DNA from: Enteractinococcus sp.
Lineage (GTDB): Bacteria > Actinomycetota > Actinomycetes > Actinomycetales > Micrococcaceae
DNA length: 5,747 nt
Reading direction: 5' to 3'
NCBI GenBank assembly: GCA_029267455.1
Contig: JAJUIX010000092.1
Location: forward strand, 1-5,747
Below, in pieces: positions 5,187-5,747 of the stretch. The translations under genes were made by a program, and so were the position numbers. Numbering within the stretch: position 1 is the stretch's first letter; the number at the start of each line of letters is the position of its first letter. The notes beneath the pieces were generated by a model. The model saw nothing but the letters and a program-made list of their open reading frames with translations. It made no database searches and was not told where the DNA came from.

Positions 5187-5747
5187 ATGCAACTCAAACA
5201 GCACGCCACAGCCAACGAACTCGGTCGGGACATCTCCGAACACCTGCCCGACCCCGCCACGTTGAAGGGTTTACCGAAGCTCACCGACTTCCATCAAGCG
5301 ATCTGGGAACAGGCCAGCCCGTACCTTCGTACTCGACGCAATGACATTCATTCTTTATTTGCCTTTGGCATTGCGTCGGCGCTTTTAGAATTCCATCCCG
5401 AAGCGGATCCGGACGTCGTCCTTCCGGCGATTCTGCTGCATGACACCGGCTGGTCTTGTGTTCCAGAAGGCGAAGTACTCGAAGGGATCGCTCCCGGCGG
5501 CGGTCGGCGCGAGTTAGTGCTGCTGCATGAACAAGAGGGAGCACGAATTGCTCGTGAAATTCTCACCTCCCTGGACTACCCCACGAAACTCGTTGACGAA
5601 ATCGTACAGATCATTGATGGACATGACAGTCGTCGCGAGACGTTGTCGATCAACGATTCGATCGTCAAAGACGCCGATAAAATCTGGCGAGTCACGCCCT
5701 GGGGGATCAATGTCATCATGGACTGGTTTGGCCTCCAGCGTCATGAG
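5187..5747 (+). CDS. HD-domain phosphohydrolase, C-terminus cut by window edge
   Basis: The frame from ATG at 5187 is open to the right edge for 187 codons (MQLKQHATANELG at the start). It carries an HD-superfamily metal site: H55 in NDIHS, the signature H85-D86 in AILLHDTGW, H114 in VLLHEQEGAR, H146-D147 in IDGHDS and D162/D164 in KDADKIWR. This H-HD-H-H-D order is typical of HD proteins that bind one or two divalent metals and hydrolyse phosphate esters of nucleotides or related molecules. The substrate cannot be inferred, and no synthetase, GGDEF, RelA/SpoT or CRISPR partner is seen. Residues 1-50 before the domain are mostly helical and unremarkable. No signal peptide is present, so it is probably cytoplasmic. 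No other in-frame ATG or GTG lies just upstream, so the start is fairly secure. The gene is divergent from the flavodoxin-domain gene; what follows lies outside the window. Confidence 0.87.
   Translation, partial: MQLKQHATANELGRDISEHLPDPATLKGLPKLTDFHQAIWEQASPYLRTRRNDIHSLFAFGIASALLEFHPEADPDVVLPAILLHDTGWSCVPEGEVLEGIAPGGGRRELVLLHEQEGARIAREILTSLDYPTKLVDEIVQIIDGHDSRRETLSINDSIVKDADKIWRVTPWGINVIMDWFGLQRHE

Noticed and set aside
5026..5265. Plus-strand short ORFs in and beyond the last intergenic region
   Set aside because: They run out of frame into the HD-domain gene and have low-complexity Thr/Pro tails, with no conserved features.
5187..5747. HD-domain protein as Cas3, a cyclic-nucleotide or anti-phage component
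   Set aside because: There is no helicase, GGDEF, nucleotidyltransferase or CRISPR sequence nearby; the HD motif alone does not support such a role.

Overview
The window reads as an ordinary chromosomal stretch of a moderately high-GC actinobacterium. The evidence is codon choice (GC-leaning but not extreme), the families present, and two genes whose ATG sits 6-7 nt behind a TANNNT -10 element, as in actinobacterial leaderless transcripts. A member of the Micrococcales/Micrococcaceae is my best guess. This is inference, because no rRNA or other taxonomic marker is present.

Layout. Bases 1-864 (minus strand) hold most of an exported alpha/beta-hydrolase whose C-terminus runs off the left edge. 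After a 220-bp gap with a weak hairpin comes a small four-helix membrane protein of unknown function (minus, 1085-1534). Its 5' region contains a second, out-of-frame ORF that may be a shifted N-terminus or a leader peptide. A divergent intergenic region of about 150-225 bp follows. Next is a tight plus-strand cluster: exodeoxyribonuclease III (xthA, 1759-2577), an unrecognised 312-residue protein (2586-3524) and ammonia-dependent NAD+ synthetase (nadE, 3537-4355). The spacings are 8 and 12 bp, with good Shine-Dalgarno sequences, so these three are very probably one operon. nadE ends 2 bp from the stop codon of a convergent minus-strand flavodoxin-domain protein (4358-4936). A divergent region of about 250 bp leads to a plus-strand HD-domain hydrolase (5187 onward), cut by the right edge.

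Functionally, the central operon joins AP-site/3'-end DNA repair with NAD+ biosynthesis, with an uncharacterised protein between them. The flanking genes are single units: an exported hydrolase, a membrane protein, a flavodoxin-like redox protein and an HD phosphohydrolase. I saw no RNA genes, mobile elements, CRISPR arrays, prophage genes or defence systems. The most useful leads are the unknown middle gene of the operon, the probable leaderless starts, and the out-of-frame ORF upstream of the membrane protein. None amounts to clear evidence for a new system.
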